The notes beneath the pieces are model-generated. The model did not search any database and was not told the origin of the DNA. It saw only the letters and a program-made list of their open reading frames with translations. From Pseudoxanthomonas sp. JBR18 (GTDB lineage Bacteria; Pseudomonadota; Gammaproteobacteria; Xanthomonadales; Xanthomonadaceae): a DNA stretch of 64,000 bases. Made by a program: the position numbers and the translations under genes. The DNA lies in assembly GCF_028198165.1 (NCBI RefSeq), contig NZ_CP116339.1, forward strand, positions 1,097,001 to 1,161,000. Direction: 5' to 3'. Positions 52,942 to 60,914 of the stretch are shown here, piece by piece; the first letter of the stretch is position 1, and the number at the start of each line of letters is the position of its first letter.

Positions 52942-54021
52942 TCAGGCCTTGATCAACACCACCCCAGCGCGCTCCATGGTCTTTGCCAGGCCCCACCAAA
53001 GCCCGGTGAATGCCATCGCAAAAGCCAGCGAGGCCAGCTCTGGTTCTGCGCCTGGACTCCACCACTGTGCAAAGCCGACGCGATAGATCGCACTCCCGGC
53101 GCCGGTCGCGTCGAGCAGGATCGCCATCACCGCGGCGCCCACGTAGACGGTGAGGGCATGGCGTCCGAGCGAACGCCCCAGCGCGGGCCAGCCGCGCACG
53201 TCGATCAACATGTGGAACAGCCATAGCAGCGCCATGGCCCAGCCGGCCGTCCACAGGACGAACGAGGGCGTCCACAGGTTCTTGTTCCAGGGCACCACTG
53301 CCGCCCATAGCCAGCCCACCAGCAGGCAGCCCAGGGCACCGGGCAGCAGCCGGTGCGCACGCCCTCGACGCAGCCAGCCACCCGCATGCAGGCCGATCAG
53401 GGTGGTGGCGATCGCCGGCAGCGTGCTGAGCAGGCCTTCGGGATCGTGGCCGCGCCCGGTCGCAGAATCAAATTCGTATACCAGCGGCCCAAGCAGCGCG
53501 GTATCCACACGACTGGCCAGATTGGTCCACGGAGCGAACCCGCCGGTCAATGCCAGCAATGCCCAGTAGCCCAGCAACAGGGCCACGATCAGCGCGCCTT
53601 GTACCCGCGCACGGGGCCGGGTGGCGAGCAGGCCGACCACCAAGAAACACAGGCCGATGCGCTGCAGGACGCCCCAGGGCCTCAGATGGGGCTTGTCCAG
53701 CAACCACCAGCCCAGCAGATTGATCGCCAGCCCAATGCCGATGATCTTGCCCGCACGAATCCACAGCTCGCGCCGCAGCGGCGCCGGGTCGGCACCGGCC
53801 TCCACGCGGGGGACGATGCCCAGGGCGATGGAGACCCCGACGATGAAAAGAAAGAACGGGAAGACCAGGTCGGTCGGCGTGCAGCCGTCCCATTGCGAAT
53901 GCAGCAACGGCGCGTAGACATGCGCCCAGTCGCCCGGGTCGTTAACCAACAGCATGGCCGCGACGGTCAGGCCACGCAGGGCATCGACCGAAGCGAAGCG
54001 ACGAAGAGAGGGAACAGCCAT
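52942..54021 (-). CDS. nagX: NagX-type multi-pass acyltransferase-like membrane protein
   Basis: This is a 359-residue protein with about ten predicted helices. It opens RFASVDALRGLTVAAMLLVNDPG and has WDGCTPTDLVFPFFLFIVGVS, the signature of the COG4299 / HGSNAT-like family (related to heparan-alpha-glucosaminide N-acetyltransferase). In Shewanella and Xanthomonas, NagX genes sit in GlcNAc operons; the activity is unproven but transmembrane handling or acetylation of amino sugars is proposed. It is last in the nag operon, 4 nt after nagA. Confidence 0.85.
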   Translation of the reverse strand: MAVPSLRRFASVDALRGLTVAAMLLVNDPGDWAHVYAPLLHSQWDGCTPTDLVFPFFLFIVGVSIALGIVPRVEAGADPAPLRRELWIRAGKIIGIGLAINLLGWWLLDKPHLRPWGVLQRIGLCFLVVGLLATRPRARVQGALIVALLLGYWALLALTGGFAPWTNLASRVDTALLGPLVYEFDSATGRGHDPEGLLSTLPAIATTLIGLHAGGWLRRGRAHRLLPGALGCLLVGWLWAAVVPWNKNLWTPSFVLWTAGWAMALLWLFHMLIDVRGWPALGRSLGRHALTVYVGAAVMAILLDATGAGSAIYRVGFAQWWSPGAEPELASLAFAMAFTGLWWGLAKTMERAGVVLIKA

Positions 54022-54025
54022 GGCA

Positions 54026-55177
54026 TCAGCCGGCGGACGTTTCCCCGCCGATCCAGGTTTCGATAACCTGCACATTATCGTCCAGCGCCACCAGGTCGGC
54101 ACGCAGGCACGGTGCGATGCGGCCACGCTCGTGATCCACGCCGAGGAACTGCGCGGGATACAGCGCGGCCATGCGCAGGGCTTCGTCCAGTGGCAGGCCG
54201 ACCAGCTGCACCGTGTTGCGCACCGCCGTGGCCATGTCCAGCGCCGATCCGGCCAGCGAGCCGGCCGCGTTGCGCACCACGCCATCCACCGCGGTGATCG
54301 TTTCGCCGTACAGGTCGAAGGCGGGGCTGTCGGCGCCCACCATCGGCATCGCATCGGTGACCAGGAACACCTTGCCGCGCGGCTTGGCGGCCAGCGCCAC
54401 GCGCAGCGATCCAGGATGCACGTGGACCCCATCGGCGATGACGCCGCACCAGCTGCCGGCATCCTCCAGCGCCGCGCCCACCGCGCCGGGCTCGCGCCCC
54501 TGCAGCGGCGACATGGCGTTGAACAGATGGGTGAAACCGCGCACGCCGGCGTCCAGCCCGGCACGGATCTGCTCGTAGGTGCCCGCGGTGTGTCCGGCGA
54601 CCACCAGCGCGCCTTGCGCGATGAAGGCGCGCAGGGTCTCCACCGGCACCTGCTCGGGCGCCAGAGTGACCAGGGTGACGCCGTTGTCCAGCGCCGTGGC
54701 CATGGCGACCTCGTCCGCATCGGGCACGCGGAAGGTGCCCGCGTCATGGGTGCCCTTGCGCGCCGGCGCCAGGTACGGGCCTTCCAGGTGCACGCCGATG
54801 ACACCGTCCACGCCTTGCGCGATGGCCTGGCGCGTGGCCTGGACCGCTTGCGCCATGACCTCGGCACGGTCACTGATCAGGGTCGGGAGGAAGCCGGTGG
54901 TGCCGAAGCGACGATGCGCGCGGCCGATGCTGTCGATCGCGCCGGGCGTGGGATCGTTGTTGAACAGCACCCCGCCGCCGCCGTTGACCTGGCAGTCGAT
55001 GAAGCCCGGCGCCAGGGTCGCTCCGCCCAGGTCGAGCACGGTGTCGGCCTGGCGCCGCGCTTCGGCGGAGGACATGACCGCGACGATGCGGCCGGCATCG
55101 ACGACAACGCCACCGTCGGCGATGAAGCCCGTGTCGGACAGGACGCGGGCGTTGACCAGGGCAAAGCGCAGGCTCAT
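54026..55177 (-). CDS. nagA: N-acetylglucosamine-6-phosphate deacetylase
   Basis: This 383-residue cytoplasmic amidohydrolase removes acetate from GlcNAc-6-phosphate. Key motifs are PGFIDCQVNGGGG, HLEGPYL (metal Glu), GHTAGTYEQI, THLFNAMSP, GVIADGVHVHP and VTDAMP with the catalytic Asp. The length is standard. The ATG overlaps the nagB-II stop by 4 nt. The Cys in place of the usual His in FIDCQVNG is a common variant for single-metal NagA enzymes. Confidence 0.95.
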   Translation of the reverse strand: MSLRFALVNARVLSDTGFIADGGVVVDAGRIVAVMSSAEARRQADTVLDLGGATLAPGFIDCQVNGGGGVLFNNDPTPGAIDSIGRAHRRFGTTGFLPTLISDRAEVMAQAVQATRQAIAQGVDGVIGVHLEGPYLAPARKGTHDAGTFRVPDADEVAMATALDNGVTLVTLAPEQVPVETLRAFIAQGALVVAGHTAGTYEQIRAGLDAGVRGFTHLFNAMSPLQGREPGAVGAALEDAGSWCGVIADGVHVHPGSLRVALAAKPRGKVFLVTDAMPMVGADSPAFDLYGETITAVDGVVRNAAGSLAGSALDMATAVRNTVQLVGLPLDEALRMAALYPAQFLGVDHERGRIAPCLRADLVALDDNVQVIETWIGGETSAG

Positions 55178-56226
55178 ACGGTTTCGGTGACCTTGTTCAA
55201 ATGGGGCGGCACGTCGGGATTGTGCCCGCGCGCCAGGGCCAGCGCGTTGATGGCCTTGTAGAAGCTCTGGATGGTCAGCAGCGGCGCGCAGGCCGGATGC
55301 GGGGCCGCCACCAGCGGCAGGTCCCCCTGCCCCGAGGCCACCCACACCTGCGCGCCCCGGCCGCGGAACTCCTCGGCCAGCGCCAGCATGCCGGCCTCGG
55401 TGCCGTCGGGCTGGGCGAAGCACAGCACCGGGAAACCCGGGCCCACCAGCGCCATCGGCCCATGCTTGACCTCGGCCGAGCTGTAGGCCTCGGCGTGCAG
55501 GCCACAGGTTTCCTTGAATTTCAGCGCGGCCTCCTGGGCGGCGCCCAGACCCAGGCCACGGCCAAGCACGAACAGGTTGTGCGCGCCGACCAGACCTTCG
55601 CTCAGGCCCGACCAGTCTGCATCCCAGGCCTGGCGCAGCGCACCAGGCAGCGCGTCGAGCGCGGCCAGCAGCTTCTCGTCCTGCGACCAGTGCGCCACCA
55701 ACTGCAGCAGCGCGGCCAGCGAGGCCAGGTAGCTCTTGGTCGCGGCGACGGAAGTCTCCGGACCGGCGCACAACGGCAGCACCACGTCGGCCAACTGCGC
55801 CAGTGGCGAGTCCTCGACATTGACCAGCGCCACCACGCGCGCGCCGGCAACCCTGGCCGCCTCGGCATTGCGCAGCAGGTCAGGGCTCTTGCCCGATTGG
55901 GAGATGGCGATGAACAGCGCGCCGGACAGCTTGAGGGGCGAACCGTAGACCGACCCGATCGAGGGCGAGGCCGAGGCCGTCATCACCCCGACCTGGGTCT
56001 CGATCAGGTACTTGCCGAAGGTCGCGGCGTGGTCGGAGCTGCCACGCGCGCAGGTGGCCACGAACGGCGGCGGCGACTGGCGCAGCGATTCGGCCAGTGC
56101 CACCACGGTGTCGTGGTTGCGCGCGAACTGCGCGGCGACTACCTCGGCGGTGGAGGCGGCCTCGTTGTACATCAGGGTCTGCGTGGCGGCAGGCAGCGCC
56201 GCGGCGGAAGTCGGGGATGAGCTCAT
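55174..56226 (-). CDS. nagB: SIS-domain glucosamine-6-phosphate deaminase NagB-II
   Basis: This 350-residue protein carries two SIS domains like the isomerase half of GlmS, but lacks the glutaminase domain. Motifs are CARGSSDHAA, SQSGKSPDLLRN, CAGPETSVAATKSYLA and AEVKHGPMALV. NagB-II replaces the classic NagB in Shewanella and Xanthomonas and turns glucosamine-6-phosphate into fructose-6-phosphate and ammonia. It overlaps nagR and nagA by 4 nt at each end, so the three are translationally coupled. Confidence 0.92.
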   Translation of the reverse strand: MSSSPTSAAALPAATQTLMYNEAASTAEVVAAQFARNHDTVVALAESLRQSPPPFVATCARGSSDHAATFGKYLIETQVGVMTASASPSIGSVYGSPLKLSGALFIAISQSGKSPDLLRNAEAARVAGARVVALVNVEDSPLAQLADVVLPLCAGPETSVAATKSYLASLAALLQLVAHWSQDEKLLAALDALPGALRQAWDADWSGLSEGLVGAHNLFVLGRGLGLGAAQEAALKFKETCGLHAEAYSSAEVKHGPMALVGPGFPVLCFAQPDGTEAGMLALAEEFRGRGAQVWVASGQGDLPLVAAPHPACAPLLTIQSFYKAINALALARGHNPDVPPHLNKVTETV

Positions 56227-57290
56227 GGAGTCGATGTCTTGGGTTCGGCGCGGGTCGGTCGCATCGGCGCGGTGGAGCCACGCACCACCAGCTGCGGGGT
56301 GAAGCCCTGGTTGTGCATGGCGATGGGGGATTCTTCGTAAGCGTCCTGGCGTAGACGCGCGATCAACAGGCGCGCGGCGTGCTTGGCGATGTCCTCGGTC
56401 GCCTGCTTGGCCGTGGTCAGGGGCGGCCAGGACTGCTTGGAGAACGGGCTGTCCTCGAAGCCGGCGATGGACAGGTCGTAGGGCACGTTGAGTCCCATCG
56501 ACTTGGCTGCGGCCAGCACGCCGGCGGCGATCTCGTCGTTGGAACCGAAGATCGCGGTGGGTGGCTCGCGCAGGGCCAGCAGGCGACGTGCACCACGAAA
56601 GCCATCGTCGAAAGTGAAGTCGCCCGGCACCACCAGGTGCTTGTCCAGGGTGATGCCGTAGTCCTTCAGCGCCTGCTCGTAGCCGGCATAGCGCTCGGTG
56701 CTGGAACGGTGGGCCAAGCCGCCCATAAGGAAACCGATCCGCTGGTGGCCGAGCTGGATCAGGTGCTCGGTGATCTCGTAGGCCGCATCACGATCGTCCA
56801 CGTACACGCACGGCGGGCCATCGCCCGGATCCTCGGTGGCGGCGATGATCCGCACCAGCGGCACGTTGCGCGCGGCCAGCGCGGCGATCAGCTCGGGACG
56901 TTCGGACATCGGCGCGGTCAGCACCAGGCCGGCCAGGCGCGAGCGCTGGACGAACTCGGCCAGCTCCTCGGCCAGCAGCGGCGAGGTGGAATCGCAGGGC
57001 TGGATCTGCAGGCCGAAGCCGGTTTCGCGGCATGCGGCCAGCACGCCGTTCTGCACGCCGATGATGTGATACGGATTGGGGTTGTCGTAGACCAGCCCGA
57101 TCACGAAGGGCGTGCCGCTGCGCAAGTTGCGCGCGGAAGGGTCCGGCTCGTAGTCCAGCTCGGCGATGGCGCGCAGCACCCGGGCGCGGGTGCCCTGCAT
57201 GACCGAAGGTTCGTTGTTGATGACGCGCGAAACGGTCTTGAGCGACACCTTGGCCCGCTCGGCAACGTCCTTGATGGTGGGTCTGCGCAT
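56223..57290 (-). CDS. nagR: LacI-family repressor NagR
   Basis: This 355-residue regulator has an N-terminal LacI helix-turn-helix (TIKDVAERAKVSLKTVSRVINNE), a hinge helix (PSARNLRSG) and a periplasmic-binding-like effector domain. In Xanthomonas and Shewanella, NagR represses GlcNAc genes and responds to GlcNAc-derived metabolites. The four TTGACA-N4-TGTCAA palindromes in this window are its likely targets. It lies between nagP and nagB-II, with no palindrome of its own upstream, so it follows operon expression. Confidence 0.9.
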   Translation of the reverse strand: MRRPTIKDVAERAKVSLKTVSRVINNEPSVMQGTRARVLRAIAELDYEPDPSARNLRSGTPFVIGLVYDNPNPYHIIGVQNGVLAACRETGFGLQIQPCDSTSPLLAEELAEFVQRSRLAGLVLTAPMSERPELIAALAARNVPLVRIIAATEDPGDGPPCVYVDDRDAAYEITEHLIQLGHQRIGFLMGGLAHRSSTERYAGYEQALKDYGITLDKHLVVPGDFTFDDGFRGARRLLALREPPTAIFGSNDEIAAGVLAAAKSMGLNVPYDLSIAGFEDSPFSKQSWPPLTTAKQATEDIAKHAARLLIARLRQDAYEESPIAMHNQGFTPQLVVRGSTAPMRPTRAEPKTSTP

Positions 57291-57321
57291 GGTCGGTTCT
57301 GCCTTGTGTGCCAGATGCGCC

Positions 57322-58599
57322 TCAGCGCGCGGCCGGCCCCTGGCCGACGCGATGACCGCGCACGGCAAAGAACAGGATGTACAGGTAGCAGGGCACCGCC
57401 AGACCGGCGAAGACCCACTGGAAATCGAAGTGCTGCTTGAGGATCGCGAAGCTCTGCGAAAGCACCGCGCCACCGGCGATGCCCATCACCAGCAGCGCCG
57501 AGCCGGTCTCGGTGAAGCGTCCCAGGCCCTTGATCGCCAGCGGAAAGATCGCCGGCCACATCATCGCGTTGGCGAAGCCCAGCGCGGCCACAAAGCCCAC
57601 CGACACATAGCCGTGGGTGAACAGCGCGCCCAGCGCGAACAGCACCCCGAGCACCGCGGAGATGGCCAGGTAAGCCTGCTGCGAGAGCATCCGTGGGATG
57701 GCCACCAGACCGACCAGGTAACCGAGCAGCATCGCGCCGAGGGTGAAGGAGGTGAAGAACTTGGTCTGGTCCAGCGGCAGCCCGAAGCCATTGCCGTAGG
57801 TGCCGATCGCATCGCCGGCCAGCACTTCCACGCCGACGTAGACGAACAGGCACAGCACGCCCAGCCACAGATGCGGGAACTGGAAGATGCTCGCGCGCGC
57901 CGCACCGCCGGCGGCCGTGGACTCGGCGTTGGCGTCGCTGCCCTTCAGCTCCGGCAGCGGCGAGAACAGGATCACCACCGCCACCACGACCAGCACGCCG
58001 GCCATCACCAGGTAGGGCCCATGGATCTTGGCGGCGAAAGCGGTCAACAACTGCTCCTTGGTGGCCGGATCAGCCGCGGCCACCTGCGCGGACAGGTCGC
58101 CGATGCCATGCAGCACCACCGAACCGATCACGATGGGGGCCAGGATGCCGGCGATCTTGTTGCACAGGCCCATGGCTGCGATCCGACGCGCGGCGGTTTC
58201 GATCGGGCCCAGGATGCTCACGTAGGGATTGACCGCCGTCTGCAACAGCGCCAGGCCGCCACCGATCACGAACAGCCCCGACAGCGCGCCGGCGTACCAG
58301 CGCTGGGTGGAGAACTGGCCGAACATCGCCGCTCCCACCGCCATCACCACCAGGCTCAGGGCCAGGCCCTTCTTCATCCCGGTCATCTTCAGCGCGGCCG
58401 CCGCCGGCAAGGCCAGCACGAAGTATGAAATGTAGAAGACGAACACCACGAAGAAGGCCTTGACCTCGTCCAGGTCAAAGGCCAGGCGCACGAAGGTGAT
58501 CAGCGGCCCGTTGATCCAGGTGAAGAAGCCGATGATGAAAAACAGCAGACCGGTGACGGCGAGCGAGCTGGCGAAGCTTTTGGGCTGGTCGGGCGACAT
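57322..58599 (-). CDS. nagP: N-acetylglucosamine MFS transporter NagP
   Basis: This 425-residue inner-membrane protein of the FucP-like major facilitator group has about twelve helices. Motifs are FFIIGFFTWINGPLI, FVFYISYFVLALPAAA and FANAMMWPAIFPLAIKGLG. It should import GlcNAc, or closely related sugars, by proton symport. The start at 58599 (MSPDQPK) was chosen over longer frames. It is the second gene of the operon, 83 nt after nagQ. Confidence 0.92.
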   Translation of the reverse strand: MSPDQPKSFASSLAVTGLLFFIIGFFTWINGPLITFVRLAFDLDEVKAFFVVFVFYISYFVLALPAAAALKMTGMKKGLALSLVVMAVGAAMFGQFSTQRWYAGALSGLFVIGGGLALLQTAVNPYVSILGPIETAARRIAAMGLCNKIAGILAPIVIGSVVLHGIGDLSAQVAAADPATKEQLLTAFAAKIHGPYLVMAGVLVVVAVVILFSPLPELKGSDANAESTAAGGAARASIFQFPHLWLGVLCLFVYVGVEVLAGDAIGTYGNGFGLPLDQTKFFTSFTLGAMLLGYLVGLVAIPRMLSQQAYLAISAVLGVLFALGALFTHGYVSVGFVAALGFANAMMWPAIFPLAIKGLGRFTETGSALLVMGIAGGAVLSQSFAILKQHFDFQWVFAGLAVPCYLYILFFAVRGHRVGQGPAAR

Positions 58600-58682
58600 G
58601 GGACGTGCAACTCCGGGCTGAGGCGTCGGTGGAAGGAACACCCGCTGACCGGCTTGATGCCGATGCGCGGACATCGGTCTGG

Positions 58683-59438
58683 CTAGCGCCGCAACTCGGC
58701 GACGAAATCGTAGAAATCGTTGTGACAATAGGTATTGCTGAGCTCGATCGCCGCGCCGTCGCGCGCATACCCCACGCGCACCACGTGCAGGATCGCATCG
58801 CCAGTGCTCATGCCCAGGTGTCCGGCCATGCGCGCACTGAGATTGACCGCGCGGAAATACTGCAGCGCGCGCACCACCGGCGTGCCGTGCGCGTCGAGCC
58901 AGGCGTAGAGCGAATCACCGACATCGTCGGGATCGGGCAGGACGCGCTGCGGGATCACCGAATGTTCGTAAGCCATCACCCGCTCATCGGCGCGACGCAG
59001 ACGCGTGATCGAAGACACCGGCGTCTCCGGGGACAGGCCCAGGCGCAGGATTTCCTCGCCATGGGCCGGACGCACGCGCCGCTCCAACCACTGGCTGCTG
59101 GGCTGGTAGCCCTTCATGCGCAGGGTTTCGCTGAAGCTGGCCAGGCCCGTCAGCGGATGGGTGATTTGCGAGGTGACGAAGGTGCCCGCGCCTTGCCGAC
59201 GGGTCACCAGGCCCTGTTCGACCAAGGCATCCATCGCTTGGCGCAAGGTCACCCGCGAAACCCGCAACTGCTCGCACAGCACGCGCTCGGCCGGCAGCGC
59301 CTCGCCAACCTTCCAGGCCCCGTCACGGATCGTCTCGCCGAGCTGCGCGGTCAACTGCAGATACAACGGCGTGGGCGCGTCGGCATTGAGCACGATCGCC
59401 GACAGCCGCGGTTCCAAGACGGACGTGCGACGGGTCAT
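58683..59438 (-). CDS. nagQ: GntR/HutC-family repressor NagQ
   Basis: This 251-residue regulator has a GntR winged helix (GAWKVGEALPAERVLCEQLRVSRVTLRQAMD region) and a C-terminal UTRA effector domain, the architecture of the GlcNAc-6P/GlcN-6P-responsive NagR/DasR/YvoA proteins. It opens the nag operon and is divergent from the second kinase. The CCAATTT-type repeat directly upstream is its likely operator, implying autoregulation. Confidence 0.9.
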   Translation of the reverse strand: MTRRTSVLEPRLSAIVLNADAPTPLYLQLTAQLGETIRDGAWKVGEALPAERVLCEQLRVSRVTLRQAMDALVEQGLVTRRQGAGTFVTSQITHPLTGLASFSETLRMKGYQPSSQWLERRVRPAHGEEILRLGLSPETPVSSITRLRRADERVMAYEHSVIPQRVLPDPDDVGDSLYAWLDAHGTPVVRALQYFRAVNLSARMAGHLGMSTGDAILHVVRVGYARDGAAIELSNTYCHNDFYDFVAELRR

Positions 59439-59471
59439 GACCGCGCGCCGGGCGTGAGTGGGCTCAAATTC

Positions 59472-59496
59472 ATTGGGTCCAATTTAAAACCAATTT
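59472..59496. promoter_or_regulatory. Putative NagQ operator
   Basis: ATTGG-GT-CCAAT is a perfect-arm palindrome followed by a second CCAATTT 11 nt later (CCAATTTAAAACCAATTT). It is 34-58 bp upstream of nagQ in unusually AT-rich DNA. HutC-subfamily GntR operators have comparable ATTGGT half-sites. Confidence 0.6.
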
Positions 59497-59663
59497 TTCT
59501 GACGACTGCAAGCGCCGGAAGATGGCAGGGCCATCGCATGCGGGTCGCCGCGCTCCAAGTCCAAGGGCTCCGACGCAATCGCTGCTCCCGTTTGGTATCG
59601 ACCGCTGACGATCGTGCTGCGCTGCCGCAATGCCACGGAGTTAAAAAAATATTGCGACACCTG

Positions 59664-59679
59664 TTGACATCGTTGTCAT
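59664..59679. promoter_or_regulatory. Putative NagR operator 4
   Basis: TTGACATCGTTGTCAT: same core as operators 1-3. It lies 106 bp upstream of the kinase TTG start, just after an A-rich tract. Confidence 0.8.
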
Positions 59680-59784
59680 CACCGGCGGAGACTCGATCCA
59701 TCGGCGCCGGGGAGCTAGGCGCGTCGGCCATCCGTCGGGGAGCGCTGTTCGCATGAAGGATCAGGACATCCAGGGGGCACAGCC

Positions 59785-60771
59785 TTGAGCACCAGCGCGC
59801 CCTTCATCGCGGCGGACGTGGGCGGCACGCATGTGCGCCTGGGTTTGGTACGCCCCACCGGGCGCGACCTGCAGCCGGTGGAGATCCTGAGCTACCGCAA
59901 GTACGCCTGCGCCGAGTTCGCCGGGCTGGCCGACATCATTGGCAACTTTCTCGACGGCCTGGACGGCCAGCGCGTGCAGCGCGGCGTCATCGCCAGCGCC
60001 GGATTCCCCCTGGAAGACGGCACGGTCATCACCGCCAACCTGCCCTGGCGCCTGTCCCCCCGGGAAATCCAGGGTGCCCTGGGCCTGGATGACCTGCGCC
60101 TGGTCAACGATTTCGAGGCGGTGGCCTATGCCGCGGCCTTGGTCGGCGACCAGGAGGTCCTGCGCCTGACCGGGCCCGCGCATGTGTCCGAGCGCGGCCC
60201 GACCCTGGTGCTCGGCCCTGGCACGGGCCTGGGCGGCGCCGTCTGGATCCCCACGGGCCGCAGCGCCACCGTGCTGGCGACCGAGGCAGGCCAGGCCGCG
60301 CTGAGCGTCGGTACCGAACTGGAGATGGCGCTACTGGCGCAGATGCTGAAAAAGCGGCCGCACGTGCCGGTCGAACATGCACTGTCCGGCCCTGGCCTGC
60401 TCAACCTGTACCGCACGCTGTGCGAGGTGCGCGGCGCCACGCCTGTGCACGCCGCACCCGACGCGGTCACCGCCGCTGCCGGGGAAGACCCGCTGGCGCG
60501 TGAGGCCCTGGACGTGTTCTGCGGACTACTGGGCAGCACCGTGGGCGACATGGCCCTGCTGTACGGCATCACCGGCAGCGTCTATCTGGCCGGCGGCATC
60601 CTGCCGCGCATCCGTGAGTTCCTGCTGCAGAGCAGTTTCGTCGAGCGGTTCCTCAACAAGGGACCGATGCGGGCCGCCCTGGAGCGCATACCCGTGCGAC
60701 TGGTCGAGCACGGGCAGTTGGGCGTCCTGGGCGCCGCCAACTGGTACCTGGGCCAGACCGCACCGCACTGA
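59785..60771 (+). CDS. Second glucokinase-family N-acetylglucosamine kinase
   Basis: This 328-residue cytoplasmic kinase has AADVGGTHVRLGL and LGPGTGLGGAV. It is clearly paralogous to 48550-49575 (shared words include VNDFEAVAYA, SGPGLLNLYRTLC, HGQLGVLGAA). The TTG start at 59785 is preceded by GGGGG. Its place opposite the nagQ operon makes GlcNAc the likely substrate. Two kinases in one locus may differ in preference or regulation. Confidence 0.87.
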   Translation: MSTSAPFIAADVGGTHVRLGLVRPTGRDLQPVEILSYRKYACAEFAGLADIIGNFLDGLDGQRVQRGVIASAGFPLEDGTVITANLPWRLSPREIQGALGLDDLRLVNDFEAVAYAAALVGDQEVLRLTGPAHVSERGPTLVLGPGTGLGGAVWIPTGRSATVLATEAGQAALSVGTELEMALLAQMLKKRPHVPVEHALSGPGLLNLYRTLCEVRGATPVHAAPDAVTAAAGEDPLAREALDVFCGLLGSTVGDMALLYGITGSVYLAGGILPRIREFLLQSSFVERFLNKGPMRAALERIPVRLVEHGQLGVLGAANWYLGQTAPH

Positions 60772-60914
60772 AGTCTCTCGTACGGCCGCCCGCGGCGTGA
60801 CGCTGGTCGGGACATTCGGCACCACGCAACACGTTATTTCGACGTTTCACCACATCGACGTACAGGCCTGGCAGCTCACTGCCACAACCCAACACACAGA
60901 CCGGGGAACGCACC

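Larger units (their letters stand above)
59439..59784. promoter_or_regulatory. Divergent control region, nagQ operon / second kinase
   Basis: This 346-bp spacer drives nagQPRBAX to the left and the kinase-receptor-GH20 run to the right. It holds the CCAATTT repeat near nagQ, NagR-type operator 4 near the kinase, and an A-run (59643-59650) just before it. The middle (about 59500-59640) shows nothing recognisable. Confidence 0.75.
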
